Source: Fistulifera solaris
Taxonomy: Eukaryota; Bacillariophyta; Bacillariophyceae; Naviculales; Stauroneidaceae
DNA length: 64,000 bases
Reading direction: 5' to 3'
Assembly: GCA_030295235.1 (NCBI GenBank)
Contig: AP026162.1
Coordinates: forward strand, 2,108,001 to 2,172,000
Shown: positions 54,040 through 63,301 of the stretch, one piece after another
Position numbering within the stretch: position 1 is the stretch's first letter
How the letters are laid out: each line of letters starts with the position of its first letter
Made by a program: the position numbers and the translations under genes
Notes under the pieces: generated by a model
Database searches by the model: none
What the model saw: only the letters and a program-made list of their open reading frames with translations
Told to the model about the DNA's origin: nothing

Positions 54040-54860
54040 TGAGATTAATAAACATTTACTATAGGACCAAAGTGTTGGTTCAAGGGTACCACGACTGCAT
54101 TTCGGTCACGAATCAAAATGCTTCCAAGCAAAAACTGCTACCTAACTTTCATCCATTCTGTCTACTTAGTGAAGATTTTGTTTTTCTTACGGCCCTTTAT
54201 TTTGGCCAGCATATGCTGTACACGTATTGACTCGTAACGTCGATAAAACTTGTGAATCGTTGTCTTCCATATTTACAATAGGCCCAATGTGTTTTTCGTA
54301 TTTCGGCACGACTGCATACTAGTAGTGTCATGAATGAACATTCGTCCGACCCAAACGGCTACCTAACCTGCATCCGTTCTGCCAGCTTGCTAAAGATAAT
54401 TTGCTTTCTTCCACGCAGCGACTCGCTACGTTGATAAACCTTGCAAATCAATGCCTTCTGTATTTACTACTCCGTATAGGCCAACGTGTTGTCCGTTTTT
54501 GGGACGACTGCCTTTTTAGTCATGAATCAATATTCTTTCGAGCCAAACTGCAACTAAACTTTCATCCATTCTGTCAGCTTGTTGATAATGTGTTGTTCTT
54601 ACGGTCTCATTTTAGCAGCATTTGCAATCCATATCTCGATTCGTAGTGTCGATAAAACTTGTGACGACTCCTTGCTTTTGAATAAAAATCTTCGAGCCAT
54701 CTGTTTTTATACGGTGCGGTTACGTGAGCACCATTTGCAATACACGCATCGCTTCGTTTCAGCAAAATTTTAATCAGATGGTTGTCTTCGGTATGTATTA
54801 CTCCGTATAACTTATAAGCGTATCCTCAACTTTACCAAGACTGAATTTCAGTCACGAGGA
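54040..54860. repeat. Degenerate tandem repeat array (family A, second location)
   Basis: Roughly four diverged units of about 190-220 bp. Marks: ATCCATTCTGTC / ATCCGTTCTGCC at 54151, 54371 and 54564; GACTGCATTTCGGTC near 54092 with later copies near 54310 and 54502; CGATAAAACTTGTGA; TTTACTATAGGACCAAAGTG; TACTCCGTATA. The array ends with the perfect-arm dyad GACTGAATTTCAGTC at 54839-54853. The same unit is present at 2.75-3.3 kb. Confidence 0.7.
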
Positions 54861-54996
54861 ACCGCCATTGATTTTTTTGGGCGCTCATCTTGCACTTATA
54901 TTCTGTTTCGTTTGCTTTTAATGAAGAGTCTGCTTTGTCGCACTTGATCCGCTCCCTCTTTCTTCCATAAGCGAGCACGAAAACGAAAGAATCGTC

Positions 54997-55932
54997 ATGT
55001 CCGACGGTTCATCACTTCTCGTCAACGTGCTCGCATCCGGCATGGCCGGTATCATTGCGCGTATCTTTACGCATCCGCTCGATACCGCCAAAGCACGGTT
55101 ACAAGCAGTTTCTAACACGCAACAACAGTACCAGGGCACCGCGGATGTGTTACGAAAGACCTTGCGGACCGAAGGTATTCGAGGATTCTATCGGGGCTTT
55201 GGGGCTGTTCTGGTCGGCGGAACACCGGGAACGGCGATCTATCTGTGCGGCTATGAAGCCGCGAAAAAGGGGCTGGCGGAACAGTACAGAGGAAACGATT
55301 TTGTAATTCATTTTACCGCGGGCATGATTGCAGAGACGTTGGCTTGTATCATTTATGTGCCGGTGGATGTCGTGAAGGAACGCATGCAAGTGCAGCACAA
55401 AACAGGGGGAGGAGCACTGATGTATCGCAATAGTTGGGATGCCTTGCAAAAGATTGCGGCAACGGAGGGCTTGGCTGGAATTTACAAGGGATACGCAGCA
55501 ACACTGGGATCGTTTGGGCCATTCTCGGCGCTTTATTTCGTCTGTTATGAACGCTTCAAGTACTGGACACGGTTGCATTTGACGCAATCGAACCACAGCG
55601 AGCTGCGCGAACTCGAACACATCGAAGTACCATTTCATTGGCTGTTAGTGTGCAGTTCATCGGCTGGTGCCTTGGCTTCTTGGGTTACGTCGCCTCTCGA
55701 CATGGTTAAACTGCGTTTGCAAGTGCAAAGAGGAATCGATCATTCCAACAGCAATATAGCTGCTACTTACAACGGCGTTTGGGATTGTTGGCAAAAGACG
55801 TATCGAGCTGGAGGGCTAGCCGGCTTGTGGAGAGGCGCGGGTGCTCGCGTACTTTACACAGTTCCAGCCACGACAATAACAATGACGAGTTACGAAACCT
55901 GTCAATCCATTATTGCAAAGGCTTTGTCGTGA
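54997..55932 (+). CDS. Mitochondrial carrier family (SLC25) protein
   Basis: Intact, 311 residues, no intron. Three tandem carrier repeats, each with the P-x-[DE]-x-x-[KR] signature: THPLDTAKARLQ (about residue 26), VPVDVVKERMQV (about 126) and TSPLDMVKLRLQV (about 230). Each is followed by a GIRGFYRGFGAVL / GLAGIYKGYAATL / GLAGLWRGAGARV segment. Six membrane helices in the inner mitochondrial membrane are implied. Contact-site residues needed to name the substrate cannot be assigned safely; SAM- or metal-carrier subgroups are possible from the PLDTAKARLQ wording. Confidence 0.92.
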   Translation: MSDGSSLLVNVLASGMAGIIARIFTHPLDTAKARLQAVSNTQQQYQGTADVLRKTLRTEGIRGFYRGFGAVLVGGTPGTAIYLCGYEAAKKGLAEQYRGNDFVIHFTAGMIAETLACIIYVPVDVVKERMQVQHKTGGGALMYRNSWDALQKIAATEGLAGIYKGYAATLGSFGPFSALYFVCYERFKYWTRLHLTQSNHSELRELEHIEVPFHWLLVCSSSAGALASWVTSPLDMVKLRLQVQRGIDHSNSNIAATYNGVWDCWQKTYRAGGLAGLWRGAGARVLYTVPATTITMTSYETCQSIIAKALS

Positions 55933-56199
55933 ACTTTACACATCTACCCATGACCGGGGACGTATACGCTGGCTCGACGGAGATCTGCCATGACCAGATA
56001 TCAGACTGAACCAGACAACATGATTGAAGCACCGCCACATTCTGAGCCACTTTTTGACAAGCACATCATTTTTGTTCATCAATGAATTGCAAAAACTGCA
56101 GTACGCCATAACTTTGACTTTACAAGCATTTAAAGAGATAAAATCAAAGCTTTTGATTTAATCCAAGAATTATTTTGAATTGATGCTTATGTATTGTTA
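55933..56199. other. Short convergent gap
   Basis: 267 bp between the carrier and the first AlkB gene; nothing seen. Confidence 0.4.
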
Positions 56200-57040
56200 T
56201 TATGATGTTGTAGTTAAAGGAGATTCTCGCATGGTGATTGACACTCTTCGGTCCGATAGCAAGTCTTCGTGCGAGATACCATGCGTAAAATCGTACCGCG
56301 CTGCACCGGTAAGTATCTGCAGCGTTCGACGCTTTAACAAGACCCTCTTTACTGACACTGCCGTGTTACGAGTCGGGGCAACATTCCGGAACGTCATGAC
56401 ACAATCACCGGCTATCGACAGGTTGGCGATCGGCTCCTTCGACAGATCCCAATTATCCACATGAGGTTTTAGCCAGTGCCCTTCGTCTCTCCTATAATCA
56501 ATAGCTTTGGCTTCATTCGGGATACAGCCCATCATCTGCGGGAGGACATTCAACTTCGGAAACAAGATACTTTGCACAAAAATCAGGCAAAGGATTCTCT
56601 GCTGCCGTGACTTTCCTCTCTCGTAGATCACAGTGTACGCCCCATCTTTTTCCTCCGTGAAGCCCGTAAGAGTTTTTACCACCCCATGGTAAGAACTCGT
56701 CTTTCTTGATCACGCTTTCTCCATCCAATTGAGCCATGATTGCTTTTTCTTCCTCCTCGCTTATGAAATTCTCAAAGAGAAATAAACCGGGAATGGGTTC
56801 GCTATAGCGTCGTCCAAGTAATCCATCTTTTTCAATCGACAGCAATCTCTGACTGCTTTTACAATCAGAGACGTGGACCAGGAGTCGTTGCAAGGAGAAT
56901 GAACACTGACAAAAAGGACATGTCGTTTCGAAGTCTCTCTCACTTACTAAGCTGTATTGTGGTTTCTTGAAAAGTAGATCTGACGACATATTCTCCTGAC
57001 GAGACAAATGGAACAACGCTGGGCGCCTTTGCTGTTGCAT
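56200..57040 (-). CDS. UBZ4-AlkB dioxygenase, single AlkB domain
   Basis: About 279 residues; the A5 run 56578-56582 (plus strand) must be A4, which joins PDFVQSILFPK as in the paralogue next door. The N-terminus has a Rad18-type UBZ finger, CPFCQCSFSLQRLLVHVSDC (residues about 41-60). The AlkB-like Fe(II)/2-oxoglutarate domain follows: IPGLFLFENFISEEEEKAIM, PNEAKAIDYRRDEGHWLKPH, the HxD of PHVDN, then ILTGAARYDFTHGI with the distal His and DRRVSITMRE with the 2OG Arg. AlkB enzymes oxidatively demethylate nucleic acids or proteins. The UBZ suggests recruitment to ubiquitinated chromatin or PCNA; this is inference. It lies 431 bp from the double-domain paralogue in the same orientation, so they arose by tandem duplication. 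Confidence 0.82.
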
Positions 57041-57471
57041 GCTAAGATATCTTGAACGACGACGTTTTGGGAGTTACCAAGTAGCTTGCTCTGACGACCA
57101 GATGTAAAGAAATGGCACGACGCGCAAAAACAAAGAAGGTGCCTCAAAATTCGAAAACGGCTTCTCATCTTTTTCGAAGGGTCCCGAAACTTGTCTGATT
57201 GGCTGGTCAAATTTCAAAATCTCAAAATACTATTTTTGGCGAGGGTTTGTCCCACTTAAAGAAGGGTCGCATGTTTTGCATTATGGTTTCTCTTTTCTGT
57301 GGCGTAACTTTGAAAAGACAAACTCGCCCATGTCTGAGTTGGCAAGACGTTTCTGTACTATTAAGTTTCCTGGATACACGCAAACGCTTACCCTCTATTA
57401 GTCGATGAGATGGACCTCGCGAAATGTCCGTGTTTATCACTCCTGACAAGTGATCTGCCCAAATAACATCC
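57041..57471. other. Gap between AlkB paralogues
   Basis: 431 bp holding the 3' end of one paralogue and the promoter of the other. The frame 57222-57563 is a shadow of AlkB sequence. Confidence 0.5.
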
Positions 57472-59035
57472 TCATGTAGCATGCCACGGTGTTTCACGCA
57501 TGGTGAGAGACACTCGTCGGTCCGAAAGAAGATCCCTGCTCTCGATCCCATGAGAAAATTCATATCTCGCTTTACCCGTCATCACCTGAAGACACCGACG
57601 TGGTAAGCGCACCTTCTTCTCGTTCACCTCAAGATTTCGACCACGTGCTTCGTTTCGATACGTCATGATACAATCGCCGCACAGAGACAAGTTTGCAATG
57701 GGCTCTTTGTGTCGCTTTCTATCATCGACGTGTGCTTTCAAGTAATCGACTTTTTTCTCTTCGGTAGTCGATTGCGTTGGCGTCGTTGGGCACACAGCCC
57801 TGCATAGATTCAACCCGCTTCAGTTTGGGCAAAATTATGCTCTCCATGAAGGCTGGCATTTCCGTTTTCGGAGACCTGAGAGCTCGACTCCAAAGATCAT
57901 AATCCATACCAAAGCGCTTTTCTCGATGGTGACCCGTGTGATGCTCCGTTTTCCATTTCAAGTGTTGCTCGCAATCAAGTTCTTTTATGATGGCTTCCTC
58001 CTCTTCGACGGAAATAAAATCAAAGTAGACGTAGAGACCTGGGAGCGGCTGAACCGATGGTTCAATCCTGTTGATAGCAGCCGTTGCCGCAATACTTTTT
58101 TGGTTTTTATCATACTGCCACCACCATTTCACTTTTAGATCGTCGTCTTTAATGCACGGTGCTGACATAGTCAGGTTCCTTTCTCTGTCCGTCAAAGGGG
58201 ATTCGCGCATGGTGACAGACACACGTCGGTCTGATAACAAGTCTTCGTGCGCGATACCATGAGAGAAATCGTACCGTGCTTTACCCGTAAGAATCTGCAG
58301 CGTCCTACGCTTCAGCAGAACCCTCTGTACGGATGCAGCTGTGTTACGATTCGGAGCAACATTCCGAAAAGTCATGACACAATCGCCGGCGATCGATAGA
58401 TTGGCGATGGGCTCTTTCGATAATTGCCTGTCATCCACATGAGCGTCCAGCCAATGCCCTTTCTGTCTTCTGTAGTCAATAGCATTTGCCTCGTTCGGTA
58501 CGCAGCCCATCATTTGCGGCAGTTTTTTCAGTTTCTCAACCAGGACGTGTTGCACGAAATGGGGTAGCGGATTCTCGGGGGCACTCACTTTTCTGTCACG
58601 TAAATTGCAGTGAACGCCCCACCGTTTTCCATCATGTGTACCATTGAAATTGCAAGCTTTCCACGGTAAAAATTCGTGTCGATGCATGTCACTTTCGCCG
58701 TCTAATTGGGCCATTATTTCTTGTTCCTCCTCCTCGGTAATGAATTCTTCAAACAGAAAGAGGCCAGGAAGCGGTTCACTGTAGTTTTTCAATTGAATAG
58801 AAAATTCATCACTTCGTCTCGACGTCTCTCTTTGAGTTCCATCGCAGTTGGAAGCGTGGACTTCCAGGCGATGCAACGGCAACGACGTCTGACAGAGAGG
58901 ACATATACCGAAATTACTCCCATTGACGAGCTTTCGTTTCTTGAGCAGCAGCAACGACGACGACGACGACGACGACGACTTGTTATTCTCTTGACATGAC
59001 GGAATAAAAGCTGTAAGTCGACTTTGCTTGGGCAT
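57472..59035 (-). CDS. UBZ4 protein with two tandem AlkB domains
   Basis: About 520 residues; the T6 run 57751-57756 (plus strand) must be T5, restoring DYRREKVDYLKAHVDD. Order: Ser run from a (CGA)n tract, UBZ4 finger CPLCQTSLPLHRLEVHASNC (about 45-64), AlkB domain 1 (PLPGLFLFEEFITEEEEQEI ... GHWLDAHVDDRQLSKEPIAN ... YDFSHGIAHEDLLSDRRVSV), a linker with SAPCIKDDDLKVKWWW, then AlkB domain 2 (PLPGLYVYFDFISVEEEEAI ... YLKAHVDDRKRHKEPIANLS ... YEFSHGIESRDLLSDRRVSL). Both domains keep the HxD, the distal His and the Arg, so both may be active. Domain 1 is closest to the neighbouring single-domain gene. Double-AlkB with a ubiquitin-binding finger is not an arrangement I know. Confidence 0.85.
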
Positions 59036-59144
59036 GTCGGACTAAGAATTAAGCAACGACTTTTTCTTAAATGTTATTTGATAGCATTCACAATTTCTGG
59101 TTTAATGAACGTTCAAACAAAGCATGCGCGCCATCGGTTGGATC

Positions 59145-59815
59145 GAAAACAACAGGTCCAGAAATTCTGGACCACCACAGAATTTCTGTATGACCAAAAA
59201 TAACCTTTCCAGATTTTCTGGAATTTGCATTTGTGTTCGTTATGATCCAAACCACAGTTTCCAGAATATCTGGAACGTCCACAACGTTCGGTAGGGTCAA
59301 AACCACCGCACCAAGAGTTTCTGGAACGTGCACAGCATTTCGGTGGGATCGAAAACAACAGGTCCAAAAATTCTGGAACACCACAGAATTTCTGTATGAC
59401 CAAAAATAGCCTTTCCAGATTTTCTGGAATTTGCATTTTCCTTCGTTATGCTCCAAACCACAGTTTCCAGAAATTCTGGAACGTCCACAACATTTCGGTA
59501 GGGTCCAAAACACCGCACTAAGAATGTCTGGAACGTGCACAGCATTTCGGTGGGATCGAAAACAACAGGTCCAGAAATTCTGGACCACCAGAGAACCAAA
59601 AATAACCTTTCCAGATTTTCTGGAGTTTGCGTTTCTGTTCGTTATGATCCAAATAATAGTTTCCAGATTATCTTGAACGTCCACAGCATTGCGGAAGCGC
59701 CCAAAACACCGCACTAAGAGTTTCTGGAATGCGCACAGCATTTCGGTGGGATCGAAAACAACTGTCCACAATATCTGGACAAATAAAGTTTCCAGAGTTT
59801 CTGGAATAGGAACTT
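59145..59815 (-). repeat. Palindrome array, about three 206-bp copies (family C)
   Basis: GGTCCAGAAATTCTGGACC-type and ACAGAATTTCTGT palindromes recur with a 206-207 bp period (AGGTCC at 59154, 59360, 59567, last partial copy near 59762). Each unit also holds CCAGATTTTCTGG, CCAGAATATCTGG or CCAGAAATTCTGG, and AGAGTTTCTGGAACGTGCAC. The minus frame stays open for 243 codons because each unit is in frame-compatible length, but it is repeat-derived. Confidence 0.85.
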
Positions 59816-60437
59816 TCACTCACCCCGATTTTCTGTAGAGCGGAAACGAACTCACGAAAATTGAGTAAGTCTCTTAACCTTTTGCCCTCATAGCTCTAGA
59901 CACTTACTCTTTTAGCTCTAAAGAGACTAAAGAGGTCCTCTCCAGAAACTGATAGAGTAAACATTACGGAGTATCATCAACGGATAAACACGTTTGAAAT
60001 TTATTGCAAAGTTATTTTTTGTCGCTATGTACACATACTCTATAACAGTACATTGTACCAGAAAAATAGCGTCCGTATAAAAGCAAAACACTCGACCCTC
60101 TCGCACAAGAACTTTTCAATGGTTTTGCGAAGCAGCACATGACGAGTAACAAGAGCCAAACAATTACTCCGGGGTAATAATTTCGAATGAGTTGTTGATG
60201 CGAAACAGAATTACATTTATTTAAAGGGCTCCTACCCCATTGATTCCCTGTCCGGCTGATTGCTCTTTTTCATTGCATGGATTATTAAGCCGAGAGCCGC
60301 AAACTGAAGAATCATCCAGTACCAGTAATTTCACCCTTCGGTCTTCTCCATATCCTACGAAATTCATTCTTCCATGAAAATTCGTTCTCTCGACATTCGT
60401 TAAAAATTGAATACTTTGAAAGAATCCGGCCGTTGTC
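59816..60437. other. Intergenic region after the array
   Basis: About 620 bp, AT-rich, with CATTACGGAGTATCATC near 59961 and the TACTCCGGGGTA dyad. No gene. Confidence 0.45.
60165..60176. promoter_or_regulatory. TACTCCGGGGTA dyad
   Basis: Arms read ATTAC..GTAAT around the TCCGGG core, 273 bp before the ATG at 60438. Third copy of the motif in this window. Confidence 0.4.
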
Positions 60438-61061
60438 ATGTTTCAAAGCAACGTAGAGACCGGTAATGCTCGTTATTGCATCACCTGCGAACAACTGATT
60501 CGACCTGGAGCGATCACTTGCGTCGATTGCGAAAAGATTTTAGATATCATTGCTGGCAGTCCGGTTCCTTCCTTTCCAAGTACTATTAAAGCGAATATTC
60601 CTGCAGAACCGTCGACCGACTTGTGTTGCATGTGCTCGAGTCCTACGCTACTGGGTTCGCAGTTTTGTTCGGAATGTGAATGGTCGATGGCGATGGTGCT
60701 GGAAGACCCCCAATACGCCTACGAGAATACTGTGGTGCTTCCTTGTCAAACCAACACGCGCGTGGTGACACAAGACACAAGAGTGGGTCATACAGAGAAT
60801 ACTGGTACACAGTCGACACATGTCGCTGATTCGGACGACGATGAAGAAATTGAAGTTGTCGCCCAACTCACGGAAACGGAGCTCATGATGCAAAGATACG
60901 AAAAAGCCAAGCAGAGTGGAGATGTCATGGAGTTGTTAGATGATGACGACGACAATGATGATAATGATGCGTCTAAGCCGCTGGAAATGGTAGCAAACGG
61001 CACCTGTGAAAGCGACGATGAGATTCAGTTCATCAAAACGGTATCCAGAACGGCCACTTAG
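60438..61061 (+). CDS. Small protein with two zinc-ribbon-like Cys clusters
   Basis: Intact, 207 residues. Two four-Cys units: CITCEQLIRPGAITCVDCE (residues about 14-32) and CCMCSSPTLLGSQFCSECE (about 67-85), each CxxC-x10-11-CxxC, the spacing of short zinc ribbons. The second half is acidic with a DDDDDNDDNDASK run and a helix (LTETELMMQRYEKAKQSGDV). Likely nuclear; no family name fits. The TACTCCGGGGTA dyad lies upstream. Confidence 0.65.
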   Translation: MFQSNVETGNARYCITCEQLIRPGAITCVDCEKILDIIAGSPVPSFPSTIKANIPAEPSTDLCCMCSSPTLLGSQFCSECEWSMAMVLEDPQYAYENTVVLPCQTNTRVVTQDTRVGHTENTGTQSTHVADSDDDEEIEVVAQLTETELMMQRYEKAKQSGDVMELLDDDDDNDDNDASKPLEMVANGTCESDDEIQFIKTVSRTAT

Positions 61062-61868
61062 AACGACTGGAATGTGAAGTCAACAGCTTAGCTGGAAAGT
61101 GACGGGGTGCCTTTCGACACGAGCATGTTTGCTCAAGAAGATGGAAGTGATGCGTTTATTCGACATACTGATTCTACTTCTGATGCCCCACGGCTCAGCG
61201 ACCACAGCTCATCTCTGTCGCTACAACGCCTCTTGCGCTTTTCAAGAAGACTGAACGAATACTGGGACAATTTTTTGTTTCCAGGTGTTTGATTTGGTGA
61301 AATGAACTCATTTGACCAGATGCAGAAGGGAGCTAATATTTGGACGATTCGACCTTGTCGCATGAAAGTGTCGACGTAGCCCTCTGACATTCCCCCCAAG
61401 CCGCTTTGTACCAGCTAGAGCTCAAACCAAGACGCTATACACTTTTCATTACAAACAATCGGCGGATGTTAGTTCGAGAAAGCCATAATTTGAAACCACT
61501 ATCCACGCAGGCGCTTATTTCACTGAAAGAGTTGCCCCTAATCTCCTGAAACTCTTATAGTCTATCGCATGTTAAAGGCGTACGAACTGTTCGCTAGAGA
61601 GTCTGAGTTAGTTCGATTTAATTCAATAGGCATCGATGGTTTAAGTGAGTTGTTTTTGTTGCGTCTCTATAGCTCGGTTGTAAAAATAACCTTAAACCTG
61701 ATACGGAGTACAGAAGGTGCTAGCCGCCCATCATCGTCGTCATTTTTATATATGATGGCCGAGTTCTCTTTTCATTATTCGTTCTTGATTCATGCATTTA
61801 GTAAACAATCGTTTCTCATCGACGTTTTAAGATAGAATACACGAAAAGACCGAACTTGTGGCTGTATC
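61062..61868. other. Intergenic region, 0.8 kb
   Basis: No supportable gene; GATACGGAGTACAG near 61699 is a relaxed version of the TAC-TCCG-GTA dyad. Short frames on both strands lack resemblance. Confidence 0.4.
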
Positions 61869-63265
61869 ATGGATGAATTGGCTACATTAGAAGTGTCGGC
61901 GGAAGGGGAGACAACGACAACGCCGGACGTCGAAGTCCCTGCGGATGGTGAATTTCGAATCTTGATGCAAAGTTTGGAAGATGACAACAAAAGTCAAGAC
62001 GGAGAATGGGTACAGCTGGCCGAGGAGTTACCGGAAAGTGCCCCCACATCATCCAATCCAGTGGACGACGAGGGCGAATCGTTGTATGGGCAGCCTTTGA
62101 GTGTTAAAGAAGCGGCCGAGAAAATGCCGCCGGGAGGAGGTGGATTGATTTACACGGCAACTCTCATTCCCGATGATTTCTTCAAAGATCAAAAGCTAGC
62201 GAAATTGGTCGGAAAAGGCATTTTGAATTCCGAACGGACGGCAATTAAGCCACGGCGGCCTTCCCTGGCCGTTCGGTCGAGTAACTTTTTCAATCCTTGA
62301 CCAAAGTCGGTCCAAGGTATATTTTTTCGGGAATTTTGAATGGATGGCCCGGTTTGACTTGTTTAGAGGTGCTGGAATTGGAAAAGAAAGGCAAGATAGT
62401 AGGAGTGTGGCACAAGGTATGGAATGCTAAGGAAGATGGTGCGAAAGGTTTGCCCTTGAAGAATCCGGAAGGAAAGACCGTTCATAGGGTCGTACTTCGA
62501 TGTGCGCCATGGTCTAGTCAAGGATGGTCCAAGGATAGTCCTGGATTCGCCTTTTGGTATGAAGCGCAGAAGCGAGAAAGGCCCGAAATGAGTTATGGCA
62601 CGAACATGCTCAGAACGGTGGAAGATTCGATTTGCACTCATATTCACATGGTTTCTCATCGCTACGCAGTCAAGCGAGAGAATCCAAGGGATCTATTGAC
62701 ATATCACTCTGTTTGTTTACTAGAATGGGATCATGGGAAGTATACGACAGTGGCAGAAACCGCATATCTGAACGGCATCGGAGGATTTAAAGGAAAGAGC
62801 AACTTTTACGCCGACAAAGATCAGCCCAGGACGAAACTGTACGACACCATGCCGGCAGAAATGATACTTCCCTGGAGAACAAACTTGGCGGAAATTCGAT
62901 GCTATGATGTAGAAGCTAAGAACTTGGATGAATTTTGGTCCTACTTGAAGAAATACGAAGGCAATCATCAGCGGTTTATCGACCCAAGGGTTTCATTCTC
63001 GCACCCCGCTCGACTAACGTTTCGATCCAAGGCGCACATAGCTCAATATCTTCTCAACTACATTACGCGGGATGCATCATACGCAGACCTGAAGCGAAAC
63101 TGCCAAACGTTTGCGGCTGACTTTTGCTCCTTTATTGCCGGAAAGAAAGACATTGTTCCCTTTCATCCTGTAATTCGTTTCGACTACCAACCCAGGCCGT
63201 ATTTCTTCTTATATGACAGCCATATGTACATTAAAAAGGAAGATAAGAAGAAAGGAAAGAAATAG
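61869..63265 (+). CDS. LRAT/NlpC-like cysteine enzyme, putative
   Basis: About 465 residues if the T5 run at 62286-62290 is T6 (SNFFQSLTKVGPRYIFSG) or a T is added at 62297-62298. The first 110 residues are acidic and variable. The second part has YIFSGILNGWPGLTCLEVLE, MVSHRYAVKRENPRDLLTYH, a His in YHSVCLLEWDHGKYTTVAE, and near the end a Cys in YADLKRNCQTFAADFCSFIA. A His-bearing strand followed later by an N-C-x-x-F helix is the circularly arranged site of LRAT and related papain-like (PPPDE, NlpC) folds, which act as acyltransferases or peptidases. The distance between His and Cys is large, so the assignment is tentative. The C-terminus is basic (KKEDKKKGKK). Stops are 36 bp from RAD23. 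Confidence 0.6.
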
Positions 63266-63301
63266 AGCATTGTTAATGACAACTTATCGCTAGAAGCCAT
63301 C

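Noticed and set aside
23891-59815. Heat shock elements in the AGAAATTCT palindromes
   Set aside because: Heat shock elements need GAA and TTC separated by 2 nt; here the spacing is 1 nt or less and the conserved part is CCAGA/TCTGG.
59088-59819. Open frame of 243 codons on the minus strand with repeated RKSGKVIFG-type segments
   Set aside because: It lies wholly in the 206-bp palindrome array and its repeats mirror the DNA units; the sister array at 23.9 kb does not keep the frame. Treated as repeat DNA.
4323-63265. Programmed frameshifting as the cause of the broken genes
   Set aside because: Breaks occur in unrelated genes, go both ways, sit in ordinary runs of 2-7 identical bases and lack slippery heptamer plus stimulatory structure. 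Sequence error explains all of them.
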